Source of the DNA: VRUE01 sp963824215
GTDB taxonomy: Bacteria; Actinomycetota; Thermoleophilia; Solirubrobacterales; 70-9
Direction: 5' to 3'
Length of the DNA: 64,000 nucleotides
NCBI GenBank assembly: GCA_963824215.1
Contig: CAWGOE010000004.1
Location: forward strand, 806,001 to 870,000
Part shown: positions 15,753 through 23,341 of the stretch, piece by piece
Layout of the letters: every line of letters begins with the position of its first letter
Numbering within the stretch: position 1 is the stretch's first letter
The notes under the pieces: model-generated
Told to the model about the DNA's origin: nothing
Seen by the model: the letters and a program-made list of their open reading frames with translations, nothing else
Database searches by the model: none
Program-made: the position numbers and the translations under genes

Positions 15753-16616
15753 GTGAAGCCGGACGTTGCGGATGCGATCAGGCGCCACGCGGACGGCGGT
15801 CGACGGTTCGAGGCCGCCGGCGTCGGCAGCTTCGTTTTGGAGCAGGGCGACGGTTACCCTGTCGTTCTCCTGCACGGCGTGCCGGTCAGCTCCTTTCTCT
15901 ACCGCAGGGTGATTCCCGAGCTGGCGCAGCGGGGGCTGCGCGGGGTCGCATTCGACTTTCCCGGCCTCGGATTGGCCGAGCGGCCCACCGGCTTCGACTA
16001 CAGCTGGTCCGGGCTCGCCAGCTGGACCGGGGCAGCGATCGACGCGCTCGGGATTGAGCGCTGCCACCTCGTCGTGCACGACATCGGCGGGCCAGTCGGC
16101 TTCGAGTGGGCGATTCGCAACCCGGAGCGCGTCAGCTCTCTCACCGTGCTGAACACGCTCGTCGACGCGGCGAGCTTTCACCGTCCCTGGCCGATGCACC
16201 CGTTCTCGATCGGCGGCGTCGGCGAGGCGTGGCTGCGCAGCATGATTCGGCCCGCCTTCCGCCAGATCTACTACCTGGTCGGCATCGGCGACCGCTCCGC
16301 TGTGCCCGGAGAGGAGGTGGACGCCCACCATGCCCTGCTGAAGCGCGCCGACGGCGGGCGGGCGTTCCTGAAGATCATGCGGAGCTTCGAGTTGAGCGAG
16401 GCCAAGGAGCGCTTCTTCTTCCAGGGCCTTGCCGATCGGCCCTACCCCGCCCAGGTCGTCTGGGGCGAGAGGGACGCGATGCTCGGCGCAGAGAGGCGCG
16501 AGGCCGTCCAAAGAGCGCTTGGCGTTGACGCCGCGACCCTGCTGCCAGCAAAGCACTTTCTGCAAGAGGACCAGGCTCCCGCCGTTGCCGTAGCGATCGC
16601 CACGCTTGCCAGCTGA
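15753..16616 (+). CDS. Alpha/beta hydrolase of the dehalogenase/epoxide hydrolase group
   Basis: A 287-residue alpha/beta-fold hydrolase, divergent from pyrR. Visible are the oxyanion region VVLLHGVPVSSFLYRR, the nucleophile elbow VVHDIGGPVG with Asp (not Ser), and a catalytic His in AKHFLQED. An Asp nucleophile is typical of haloalkane dehalogenases and epoxide hydrolases. The halide-binding Trp that follows the Asp in dehalogenases is Ile here, so the substrate is open. The GTG start at 15753 (VKPDVADAIRRH) fits the start of similar proteins; the frame extends upstream into pyrR and was cut. Confidence 0.85.
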   Translation: MKPDVADAIRRHADGGRRFEAAGVGSFVLEQGDGYPVVLLHGVPVSSFLYRRVIPELAQRGLRGVAFDFPGLGLAERPTGFDYSWSGLASWTGAAIDALGIERCHLVVHDIGGPVGFEWAIRNPERVSSLTVLNTLVDAASFHRPWPMHPFSIGGVGEAWLRSMIRPAFRQIYYLVGIGDRSAVPGEEVDAHHALLKRADGGRAFLKIMRSFELSEAKERFFFQGLADRPYPAQVVWGERDAMLGAERREAVQRALGVDAATLLPAKHFLQEDQAPAVAVAIATLAS

Positions 16617-16619
16617 GCC

Positions 16620-17588
16620 CTACTCGACGGGCTGTGGCTCGGCGCGTTCGCGGGCGCCGTTGGCGACCAGCGCGGGCTTGCCCCGCTCGGGGAAGGGGAT
16701 CTCGACCAGGTCGAAGTCGCGCGGCGCGACGGTCGGCTCAAAGACCTCCCGCGCCTCCTCCAGCACTTTGCCGACGTGGTAGCGAGAGGAAATATGGACT
16801 AGGGCCAGGAGCTTGACCTCGGCCTCGCGGGCGACGGCGGCGGCCTGACCTACGGTCGAGTGGCCAGTATCCACCGCTCGCTGCGCCTCCTCCTCGGAGA
16901 AGCTGGCGTCGTGGATGAGCAGGTCCGCGCCACGTGCGGCATCGACGGTGGCCCGGCAAGGCGCGGTGTCGCCGGTGAGTGCGATCGTGCGGCCGGGACG
17001 CGACTCTCCCATCACGTCGCCGGGCTCAACGGGCCCGAGCGAGCCCGGGACCGACTCGCCCCGCTGCAAGGCGGCGAAGTCGGGGCCTTCCTTGACCCCG
17101 AGCCGCTTAGCCGCGTCAGGGTCGAAGCGGCCGGGCCGTTCCTCCTCGACGAGCGAATAGCCAAAGGACCGCACGCTGTGCTCGACCGGGAAGCTGCGCA
17201 CCTCAGCCTGATCGAGAGGCACAGCCTCATCGGCCTCTAGTTCGACCAGCTCGAGCTTGTAGCCGACCCGGCCGATCACCCGCGCCATGCTCTGGAAGAG
17301 GTCGCGCAATCCGCGCGGGCCGTAGACCGTCAAGGGCTTCTCGCGCTCCGTCAGGTCGTACGTTTTCAGCAAGCCAGGCAGGCCGAGGAAGTGGTCGGCG
17401 TGGAAGTGGGTGAAGAAGATCGAGTCGACCTGGACCAGGCCGAGCGAGCGCTGCATCTGCCGCTGCGTTCCCTCCCCACAGTCAAAGAGCAGCCGTTCGC
17501 CGCCACGCACGACGAGCACGCTGGCAGTGTTGCGGCGCGCCGATGGCACGGCGCCGCCCGTGCCGAGAAAGGCAACCGACAGGTCCAT
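16620..17588 (-). CDS. rnz: Ribonuclease Z (tRNA 3' processing)
   Basis: Endonuclease that trims the 3' trailer of pre-tRNA before CCA addition; this is consistent with tRNAs here lacking encoded CCA. The 322-residue metallo-beta-lactamase protein begins MDLSVAFLGTGGAVPSARR, has the zinc motif FTHFHADHFLG, and later ALTGDTAPC and LLIHDASF typical of RNase Z. It is convergent with the hydrolase, three bases apart. Confidence 0.93.
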   Translation of the reverse strand: MDLSVAFLGTGGAVPSARRNTASVLVVRGGERLLFDCGEGTQRQMQRSLGLVQVDSIFFTHFHADHFLGLPGLLKTYDLTEREKPLTVYGPRGLRDLFQSMARVIGRVGYKLELVELEADEAVPLDQAEVRSFPVEHSVRSFGYSLVEEERPGRFDPDAAKRLGVKEGPDFAALQRGESVPGSLGPVEPGDVMGESRPGRTIALTGDTAPCRATVDAARGADLLIHDASFSEEEAQRAVDTGHSTVGQAAAVAREAEVKLLALVHISSRYHVGKVLEEAREVFEPTVAPRDFDLVEIPFPERGKPALVANGARERAEPQPVE

Positions 17589-17596
17589 GACCGGCG

Positions 17597-17602
17597 AGCC
17601 TA
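17597..17602 (-). promoter_or_regulatory. -10 box of rnz (TAGGCT), leaderless type
   Basis: TAGGCT lies eight bases before the rnz ATG at 17588, with no ribosome binding site. The spacing equals that seen before tetR, yebC and pdxS in this window. Confidence 0.4.
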
Positions 17603-18070
17603 CGCGACGGTCAAGGCGCGTTCATCGCGATCGGCGTCCGCCCGCAGGAGTTCGCACAACGAATCGGCCGTCCAGCGGTCGATCTCGAAATCCGCCGCGA
17701 AACGGATTTTTTTCTTTTGGTTGTTACGAGTCGGCTCAAGTCGAAGCCGGCCCGAGTAGTACGTGACAGCATTCACTGGCACTAGATACACAGACCCGGC
17801 GGGGGGAAAATAGACGCCGAAGATATCGGCACGACCCACATAGGAAAGGCGTCCTCGCCCGTGATCTGTCGTGTGTGGGTTGAAGCGCATACAGCCTTTC
17901 TGGGGCCATGCCGTCTTGCACTGGACGCGCAGAAACCGCGGGGTGCCCAAATCGACTGCCAGGTCATAGGGCTGCCCCTCCCCAAAAGGCACCAAGACAT
18001 GAAAACCACGCTGAACAAGCGCGGCAAGAACGGCTGCCTCTCCCATATTTCCACTACCAGCTCGCACCAT
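17600..18070 (-). CDS. PD-(D/E)XK endonuclease-like protein beside tRNA-Arg
   Basis: A 156-residue protein with the layout of the PDDEXK_5 / intron-associated endonuclease family: an N-terminal GNMGEAAVLAALVQRGF helix, then YDLAVD and LRVQCKTAW, which supply the acidic pair and the Q-x-K of the nuclease core. A later VYLVPVNAV strand is also typical. It lies 81 bases from tRNA-Arg in divergent orientation. No intron is present in that tRNA, so it is not an active intron homing gene here; a role in repair or a mobile remnant is possible. Start chosen at ATG 18070. Confidence 0.7.
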   Translation of the reverse strand: MVRAGSGNMGEAAVLAALVQRGFHVLVPFGEGQPYDLAVDLGTPRFLRVQCKTAWPQKGCMRFNPHTTDHGRGRLSYVGRADIFGVYFPPAGSVYLVPVNAVTYYSGRLRLEPTRNNQKKKIRFAADFEIDRWTADSLCELLRADADRDERALTVA

Positions 18071-18151
18071 GACGAAAGTTTATGTCTGCATCCAGACGGA
18101 ACCCATGTCCGGGGCACGATGTAGGTCTCCGACGGAATAAGCTCTGGGTAA

Positions 18152-18225
18152 GCGCCCGTAGCTCAGCTGGATAGAGCGCCGCCCTCCGGAGGCGGAGGCC
18201 ACAGGTTCGAATCCTGTCGGGCGCG
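18152..18225 (+). tRNA. tRNA-Arg (anticodon CCG)
   Basis: A 74-base cloverleaf: acceptor GCGCCCG/CGGGCGC, D arm GCUC/GAGC, anticodon stem CCGCC/GGCGG with loop CUCCGGA (anticodon CCG, reading CGG), T arm ACAGG-UUCGAAU-CCUGU, discriminator G. CCA is not encoded. Confidence 0.96.
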
Positions 18226-18227
18226 TC

Positions 18228-18938
18228 ATGGACCGGATCATGGAGACTCGCCCGCCGCGGGGGGCGCTGGCGGTGGTCGCTGTTGGCCTTGTCGCCTGCG
18301 TTGCGGCCTGGCTGCTCTCGACCGATGAGGTGGGTGGTAGCTCGGTCGAGATCGAATGGGTGGCGCAGGCGCCGCTGCCGGACTCGCCGCCCGCTGCAAT
18401 CCCGGGCGGTGGGTCGATGCGCCTCGAAGACGGTGGCCTGCGGGCTACCGAAGAGAACATCAATGGCGAACGCATCTATAGGGCGACTTCGGTGCTGCGG
18501 ATCGCGGTCGGCTCGGCCGTCGGGCAGGCCCGCGCGAACTGCACGATGCGTGGCGGACAGGGAGCGGAACTCGGCCGCACGGTCAACAGCCGTGGCGCTT
18601 TCCCCCGCTCCAGCGGCGAATACAACCTGACCAAGCAGGAAGTGCCGGGTAGTGTCGGCGTCCGGCTGCCGATCCAGGGAGCCGAATACGCCTCGCTGGA
18701 AATGGAGGATGCCTTCTCGACCTTCACCGATCTGCCGGGGGTCGTCGTCAGTTGGCTGCCGTATCGAACCGACTCCCAGCAATGGCAGTGGGGGCTCCCT
18801 GAGGGTCGGCCCTCGGAGCCGCTCGCCCTTGGCTTCGCGACCTTCTGGAGAAGCGCGGGCCGGCCCGAGGCGGCGGTGTCGTGCAGGCTCGAGAACGCCA
18901 CCGGCGCCGTGGCCGTGCGCACGGCCGGCGACATCTGA
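18228..18938 (+). CDS. Membrane-anchored protein of unknown function
   Basis: A 236-residue protein I do not recognise. An N-terminal hydrophobic segment (about 14-32, VVAVGLVACVAAWLL) looks like a signal anchor, and the remainder would be extracytoplasmic. The body is mixed beta-like with two cysteines (CTMRGG near 104 and CRLEN near 222) that could pair. The first ATG begins two bases after the tRNA-Arg gene; a second ATG at 18240 (METRPPRG) is also possible. No promoter fits between them, so it is probably co-transcribed with the tRNA and released by tRNA 3' processing. Confidence 0.75.
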   Translation: MDRIMETRPPRGALAVVAVGLVACVAAWLLSTDEVGGSSVEIEWVAQAPLPDSPPAAIPGGGSMRLEDGGLRATEENINGERIYRATSVLRIAVGSAVGQARANCTMRGGQGAELGRTVNSRGAFPRSSGEYNLTKQEVPGSVGVRLPIQGAEYASLEMEDAFSTFTDLPGVVVSWLPYRTDSQQWQWGLPEGRPSEPLALGFATFWRSAGRPEAAVSCRLENATGAVAVRTAGDI

Positions 18939-18939
18939 G

Positions 18940-19740
18940 TCAGCCGGCCGGCGCGACCAGCAGCTCGGGCCCCTCGCTCCCTTTGCCGACCTTGTTCAGC
19001 TTCGGGTTGGCCGGAGCGCCTTCCATCCGCGAGGCGGGCAGCGGCGCGCACATCGCGATTGCGTCCTCGGCCTCGAGATCGGGGCGAAGCCAGGCGGCCT
19101 CAGCCTCGGGGCTGGGCAGGATCGCCGGCATCCGGTCGTGGACTTTGCCGACGACCTCGTTCGGGGTAGTAGTCACGATCGTGCAGCTGTAGAGCCACCC
19201 GTCCTCGAACCCACGGTCCTCGGCGTCCTTCCACTCCTTGCGAGTGCAGAGGCCGGCGAAGGCGAAGGGCTCGCCGCCGTCGACGGTGAAGCGCCAGGGC
19301 TGGCGCGGCTGCTTCGGATCCTCCGCCACCATCCACTCGTAAAAGCCGTCGGCCACAATCAGGCAGCGGTGGCGGAACTTGTCGACCAGCGGCGAGTAGG
19401 CACGGCTCGATCTGAGGTTCTCGGCTTTGGCGTTGATCATCCGGTAGCCAACCCTGAGGTCCTTGGCCCAGCGCGGCACCAGGCCCCAGCGCATCAGCCG
19501 CGCCTCGCGCTCACCGGCCGCCGCCTCCTCGGGATCGGGCGAAGCGCGGACCGTCAGCACCTCCTGGGTCGGCGCCACGTTGAAGCGGCCCAGGCCCGAT
19601 TCGGCTTTCTTCACCCGCTCTTTGCTCGGCGGCGGCGCCTCTCCGGAGGAGTTGCGCTCCAGCGAGCGTTCCAGCTCAACCTGAAAGCGATCGGCGATCG
19701 TCTTGGTGTCTTTCGCAGTGACCGTGAATCGCCCGCACAT
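18940..19740 (-). CDS. yedK: SOS response-associated peptidase (SRAP / YedK / HMCES)
   Basis: SRAP proteins cross-link to abasic sites in single-stranded DNA through Cys2 and so protect the strand. The 266-residue product starts MCGRF with the catalytic Cys2 and has the conserved Asn in RFNVAPTQ and MINAKAEN. The acid in VADGFYEW and the His of VHDRMP complete the active site. An insert at about residues 30-46 (Ser/Pro/Lys-rich) is slightly unusual. Convergent with the gene after tRNA-Arg. Confidence 0.95.
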   Translation of the reverse strand: MCGRFTVTAKDTKTIADRFQVELERSLERNSSGEAPPPSKERVKKAESGLGRFNVAPTQEVLTVRASPDPEEAAAGEREARLMRWGLVPRWAKDLRVGYRMINAKAENLRSSRAYSPLVDKFRHRCLIVADGFYEWMVAEDPKQPRQPWRFTVDGGEPFAFAGLCTRKEWKDAEDRGFEDGWLYSCTIVTTTPNEVVGKVHDRMPAILPSPEAEAAWLRPDLEAEDAIAMCAPLPASRMEGAPANPKLNKVGKGSEGPELLVAPAG

Positions 19741-19741
19741 G

Positions 19742-20734
19742 CTAGGCAGAGACCTTTGCAGGCCGCGCCTGCGGATGCTCGCGGTACCACTCGAGCGTGC
19801 GGCGCAGACCGTCCTTGAGACTGACCGCCGGGCGCCAGCCGGTCAGCTCGCGCAGCTTGGTCGAGTCGACGAACTGGCGGTCGATCTCGCCGTCGGGATT
19901 GCCACTCCCCTGAAAATCGGGCTCGACGCTGCCGCCCACCGCGACCGTGATCAGCTCGACCACCTCGCGCACCGAGTGGGGCCGCTCGCCGCCTGCGTTG
20001 AAGGCCTCCCCGGCCGCCCCGTTGCCGAGCGCGTCAGCAATAGCCAGATAGGCGGAGACGGCGTCGTCAACGTGAAGGAAATCGCGCTCCGGGCTGCCGT
20101 CGGAGCGAATCACCGGTGGCCTGCCCTCGAGCACGGCCACGGTGGTCTCCGGGATCAACCTCGAGAAGTTGAGGTCGCCGCCGCCATAGACGTTTGCGAA
20201 GCGCGTCACCGCCAGCGGCAGACCGTAGGCATTCGCGTAGCTGCGCGCGATCGTGTCGGCCGCGGCCTTGCTGGCGTCGTAGGGGTAAGCGGCGCGCAGC
20301 GGGAAGTCCTCACGGTAGGGCAGCTCGGGGCTCTGACCATAGGCCTTGTCGGAGGAAGCGAAGACGACTCGCGCGACCTCGTGAGCGCGGCAGGCTTCGA
20401 AAACGTTCCAAGCGCCCTGAACGTTGACCTCAAAGGTCTCCAGGGGAGATTCGCGCGCGACGCCCACAATCGTCTGGGCGGCGAGGTGGAAGACCGAATC
20501 TACCCCGCCAACAGCCCCTGCCACCGCTTCCGCGTCGCGAAGGTCGGCCTCGACTAGCTCCACCTCGCCGCGAATCTCCAACAGATCAAGGCCCGAGCGG
20601 CGCTCCCCGCCGACATCGGCAAGGCGCGGGGATGGGCGATCCAAGACGCGCACCGCATCGCCGCGCTCCAGCAGCGCCCGCGCCAAATGCGAGCCGACGA
20701 AACCGTGGGCGCCGCTGACGAGGGTGAGGCTCAT
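19742..20734 (-). CDS. NAD-dependent sugar epimerase/dehydratase, probably CDP-glucose 4,6-dehydratase-like
   Basis: A 330-residue extended SDR. The dinucleotide motif GAHGFVGSHLA is at the N-terminus, SSDKAYG carries the Ser/Asp/Lys of dehydratases, and YDASK is the YxxxK active site. NVYGGGDLNFSRLIP resembles CDP-glucose 4,6-dehydratase (RfbG). The ATG at 20734 overlaps the stop of the cytidylyltransferase-like gene (ATGA), and the pairing supports a CDP-sugar substrate. Downstream deoxysugar genes are absent, so the final sugar is unknown. Confidence 0.85.
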   Translation of the reverse strand: MSLTLVSGAHGFVGSHLARALLERGDAVRVLDRPSPRLADVGGERRSGLDLLEIRGEVELVEADLRDAEAVAGAVGGVDSVFHLAAQTIVGVARESPLETFEVNVQGAWNVFEACRAHEVARVVFASSDKAYGQSPELPYREDFPLRAAYPYDASKAAADTIARSYANAYGLPLAVTRFANVYGGGDLNFSRLIPETTVAVLEGRPPVIRSDGSPERDFLHVDDAVSAYLAIADALGNGAAGEAFNAGGERPHSVREVVELITVAVGGSVEPDFQGSGNPDGEIDRQFVDSTKLRELTGWRPAVSLKDGLRRTLEWYREHPQARPAKVSA

Positions 20735-21471
20735 CGGGCGCCCGCCTCGGCCATCGCCTTCCAAGGCGCTTCACCAGCAGCCCAGAGGTCGTTGAGCACG
20801 ACCGCGTCCTTGTAGGTGTCCATGCAGTCCCAGAACCCCTCGTGGCGATGCGCGAAGAGCTGGCCATCGACAGCCAGACGCGTCAGGGGCTCTCGCTCGA
20901 GCACGCTCTGCCCTTGCAGATAGTCAAACGCTCCCGGCTCGAAGCAGAAGAAGCCGCCGTTGATCCAATGCTCGCTGCGGGGCTTCTCGGCGAAACCGTC
21001 GACCCGGCCGCCCTCGCCAAGCTCGGCGACGCCCCACTGCAGATGGGGTCGCACAGCGGTCATCGTCGCCAGACCACCGTGCCGGCGGTGGAAGTCGAGC
21101 AGCGCGTCAAGGTCGATGTCGGCGACGCCGTCGGCGTAGGTGGCGCAGAAGGTCTGACCCGCAAGCCGGTCTTGGAGGCGGGCGAGCCGACCGCCGGTTG
21201 GCGTATCGACACCCGTCTCCACGCACTCGACCGTGACGTCGCTCGGCCACGCCTCGGCGGCGGCAAACTCCTCGACCGACTCGCCCAGATAGCCGGTGGC
21301 GAGCAGAAAACGCTCGAATCCCTGCGCGGCGTAGATGCCGATCACGTGCCAAAGGATCGGCATGCCGCCGATCTCGACCAGCGCCTTGGGCACGGTCTCC
21401 GTCCGCTCGCGCAAGCGCGTTCCCCTGCCTCCACAGAGAATTACGACTGGCGGCTTCACCGCTTCCGACAT
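20731..21471 (-). CDS. rfbF: Sugar-1-phosphate nucleotidyltransferase, glucose-1-phosphate cytidylyltransferase-like
   Basis: A 246-residue nucleotidyltransferase activating a sugar phosphate, probably glucose-1-phosphate with CTP. The signature VILCGGRGTRLRE is at the N-terminus and FAEKP, WINGGFFCFEPG and the C-terminal DCMDTYKD are typical of RfbF. I chose ATG 21471 because GGAG lies eight bases upstream; an in-frame GTG at 21480 is possible. A 24-base palindrome (21471-21494) covers the ribosome binding site. Confidence 0.85.
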   Translation of the reverse strand: MSEAVKPPVVILCGGRGTRLRERTETVPKALVEIGGMPILWHVIGIYAAQGFERFLLATGYLGESVEEFAAAEAWPSDVTVECVETGVDTPTGGRLARLQDRLAGQTFCATYADGVADIDLDALLDFHRRHGGLATMTAVRPHLQWGVAELGEGGRVDGFAEKPRSEHWINGGFFCFEPGAFDYLQGQSVLEREPLTRLAVDGQLFAHRHEGFWDCMDTYKDAVVLNDLWAAGEAPWKAMAEAGAR

Positions 21472-21494
21472 TGACCCCACTCCAGTGTGGTCAA
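21471..21494. repeat. Palindrome over the rfbF start region
   Basis: TTGACCCCACT and AGTGTGGTCAA face each other (one mismatch) around CC. The start codon and its ribosome binding site lie in it, so it could be a repressor operator or an RNA hairpin that hides the site. Confidence 0.5.
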
Positions 21495-21509
21495 TATCCG
21501 ATACGCGGC

Positions 21510-21782
21510 TCAGCCACCCGCAACTGCCGGCAGGATCGTCACCTCGTCGCTCTCGCTGACGGCCGTCTCGAGACCCTGCTGGAAGCGGATGTCCTCGCCG
21601 CTGACATAGACGTTGACGAAGCGGCGCAGGTCGCCGTCCTGGGTGATCCGCTCGCGCAGGTCGGCATGCGCCTCGAAGACGGCGTCGAGCACCTCGCCCA
21701 CCGTCGAGCCAGACACCTCCACCTCGGCGTCGCCGCCGGTCGCGGCGCGCAGTTGGGTCGGGATCTTCACGGTGACGGCCAT
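21510..21782 (-). CDS. metO: Ubiquitin-like sulfur carrier (MoaD/ThiS/CysO type), probably MetO
   Basis: A 90-residue beta-grasp protein ending AVAGG; the terminal Gly-Gly is the site for thiocarboxylation. Core segments include RRFVNVYVSGEDIRF and the ILPAVAGG tail. It overlaps the stop of the ThrC-like gene by one base (TGATG), so the two are coupled. Sulfur carriers next to ThrC-like genes are known in Streptomyces, where, as I recall, MetO donates sulfur for homocysteine synthesis by MetM. A molybdopterin role is unlikely: no moa genes are near and the operon has a SAM riboswitch. Confidence 0.88.
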   Translation of the reverse strand: MAVTVKIPTQLRAATGGDAEVEVSGSTVGEVLDAVFEAHADLRERITQDGDLRRFVNVYVSGEDIRFQQGLETAVSESDEVTILPAVAGG

Positions 21783-23017
21783 CAGACGATTACCTCCTGG
21801 TGCTCAAAGGCGGACTCGAAGCTCTCGAGATCTGGATCGATCTCGTGCATGTGGAAACTATCGCGCGCCGCGTCGAGCGTCTTCAGCCCCTCGCCGGTGA
21901 TGTAGACGACGACCCGCTCGCCAGCGCCAATGTCGCCGCGCTCGGCCAACTTGGCGAGGACGCCGACGGTGACCCCGCCCGCGGTCTCGGTGAAGATTCC
22001 CGTCGTCTCCGCCAGCAGGCGGATTCCCGCCCGGATCTCCTCGTCGTCGACAGAGTCGATCGCGCCGCCGCTGCGCCGCGCCTGCTCGAGGGCATAGGGA
22101 CCGTCGGCCGGATCGCCGATCGCGAGGCTCTTTGCGATCGTCTCCGGCTTCTGCGGCTTGCAGACTTCCCAGCCCTCAGCGAAAGCGGTCGCCACCGGGC
22201 TGCAGCCGAGCGCTTGGGCGCCGTTGAAGACCGGCTGCTCGCCCTCGATCAGGCCGAGGTCGGTCCACTCCTGGAATCCGCGCGCCACCTTGGTGAAAAG
22301 CGAACCGGAGGCGATCGGGCAGACGACCCGATCGGGCAGCTCCCAGCCGAGCTGCTCCGCCGTCTCGTAGGCGAGCGTCTTGGAGCCCTCGGCGTAGTAG
22401 GGGCGCAGGTTTACGTTGACGAAAGCCCATGGGCGCGTTTCGGCGAGCTGGGTGCAGAGCCGGTTGACGTCGTCGTAGTTGCCGCGCACGCCAACCAGGT
22501 TGGTGCCATAGATCCCGGTTGCGAGCAGCTTCTGCTCCTCGAGGTTGGCGGGGACGAGAACGTAGGACTCGAGCCCCGCGGCGGCGGCGTGGGCGGCAAC
22601 GGCGTTTGCCAGGTTTCCGGTCGAGGCGCAGGCGACCGTCTCGAAGCCCAGCTCCTTGGCCTTCGCCACCGCGACCGCGACGACCCGGTCCTTGAACGAG
22701 TGGGTCGGGTTGGCGGCGTCGTTCTTGATCCAGAGCTCGGCGTCGAGCCCGAGTCGCTCGGCGAGCCGATCGGCGCGCACCAGGGGCGTCAGGCCCGGCT
22801 CCAGCGGGTCAAGCGGGCGCCCGCTGAAGGGGAGGAAGTCGCCATAGCGCCAGATCCCCTGCGAGCCGGCCTGGATCCGCCGTTTCACCTCCGCGACATC
22901 CAGCCCCGAGAAGTCGTAGGTGACTTCCAGCGGGCCGAAGCAGTTCTCGCAGGCGTAACTGGCACCCAGTTCGTAAGTTGCCCCGCACTCCTTGCACTTC
23001 AAGCTCTCGACTGACAT
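21782..23017 (-). CDS. thrC/metM: Threonine synthase family PLP enzyme, probably O-phosphohomoserine-using homocysteine synthase (MetM type)
   Basis: A 411-residue fold-type II PLP enzyme. The N-terminus is a zinc ribbon (CKECG and CENCFG) absent from classic ThrC. The PLP lysine is in NPTHSFKDR. STGNLANAVAAHAAAAG and ETAGGVTVG are further signatures. By sequence it would be annotated threonine synthase. The SAM riboswitch in the leader and the coupled Gly-Gly carrier downstream argue instead that it turns O-phosphohomoserine and carrier thiocarboxylate into homocysteine, as reported for Streptomyces MetM. Whether the genome has a separate thrC cannot be seen here. ATG 23017 has GAGGATCGG upstream. 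Confidence 0.88.
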   Translation of the reverse strand: MSVESLKCKECGATYELGASYACENCFGPLEVTYDFSGLDVAEVKRRIQAGSQGIWRYGDFLPFSGRPLDPLEPGLTPLVRADRLAERLGLDAELWIKNDAANPTHSFKDRVVAVAVAKAKELGFETVACASTGNLANAVAAHAAAAGLESYVLVPANLEEQKLLATGIYGTNLVGVRGNYDDVNRLCTQLAETRPWAFVNVNLRPYYAEGSKTLAYETAEQLGWELPDRVVCPIASGSLFTKVARGFQEWTDLGLIEGEQPVFNGAQALGCSPVATAFAEGWEVCKPQKPETIAKSLAIGDPADGPYALEQARRSGGAIDSVDDEEIRAGIRLLAETTGIFTETAGGVTVGVLAKLAERGDIGAGERVVVYITGEGLKTLDAARDSFHMHEIDPDLESFESAFEHQEVIV

Positions 23018-23040
23018 CCGATCCTCTTTTCTCTACCTAG

Positions 23041-23070
23041 AAAAAAACCTCCGCCTTGTGGGGCAGAGGT
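23041..23070 (-). terminator. Riboswitch-controlled intrinsic terminator before metM
   Basis: The minus strand reads ACCTCTGCC, loop, GGCGGAGGT followed by seven T. It lies between the SAM-I aptamer and the ATG. CCCCACA in its loop and left arm is complementary to TGTGGGG in the 3' strand of P1, giving a mutually exclusive antiterminator. Confidence 0.85.
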
Positions 23071-23086
23071 CCGATCGGACGTCTCC

Positions 23087-23213
23087 CCACATCTTCCAGG
23101 TCCCCGAACGATTCCGGCGAAACCTGCTGGAGTTGGCACCTCCCCTCGAACCATTGGCTCGAGGTGGTTGCCGGGGCTTCTGCGGGCCAGTCCCTCCACC
23201 CCTCTAGATGTGG
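23087..23213 (-). ncRNA. SAM-I (S-box) riboswitch aptamer
   Basis: The minus strand contains the S-box core AGAGGGGTGGAGGGACTGG, then CCCCGGCAACC, a P3 hairpin (CCTCGA/TCGAGG) and GGTGCCAACTCCAGC. P1 closes with CCACATCT (23206-23213) and AGATGTGG (23087-23094). All conserved features of SAM-I are in order. With the downstream terminator this is an OFF switch: SAM bound, transcription stops before metM-metO. Confidence 0.93.
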
Positions 23214-23341
23214 CGCTTATGTTGAAGTCGACTATAGCAATGGATTCGAGGCTGACAGCGATCCTGCTCGCTCTCGGCGGGGGGCGTTTAACCTGCACGT
23301 GACAATGCCCGTGCCAGCCGACGAGAAGATGAGCCCCAGCG

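Larger units (their letters stand above)
23018..23341. other. Divergent intergenic region (324 bases) between metM and corA
   Basis: Most of this gap is the leader of the ThrC-like gene: terminator 23041-23070 and SAM-I aptamer 23087-23213. The riboswitch promoter should lie at roughly 23220-23260 on the minus strand, but I see no clear boxes. Nothing specific is visible before corA apart from the probable promoter space. Confidence 0.8.

Noticed and set aside
15753..16616. Haloalkane dehalogenase as a firm call
   Set aside because: The halide-binding Trp after the nucleophile is Ile, so only the wider group is supported.
18152..18225. Group I intron in tRNA-Arg, suggested by the neighbouring intron-type nuclease
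   Set aside because: The tRNA folds without interruption, so no intron is present.
18054..18782. Minus-strand open frame across tRNA-Arg
   Set aside because: It would translate through an intact tRNA gene and lies antisense to the gene at 18228-18938.
21510..21782. Molybdopterin synthase small subunit MoaD
   Set aside because: No molybdenum cofactor genes nearby; riboswitch and coupling to the ThrC-like gene point to sulfur transfer for methionine.
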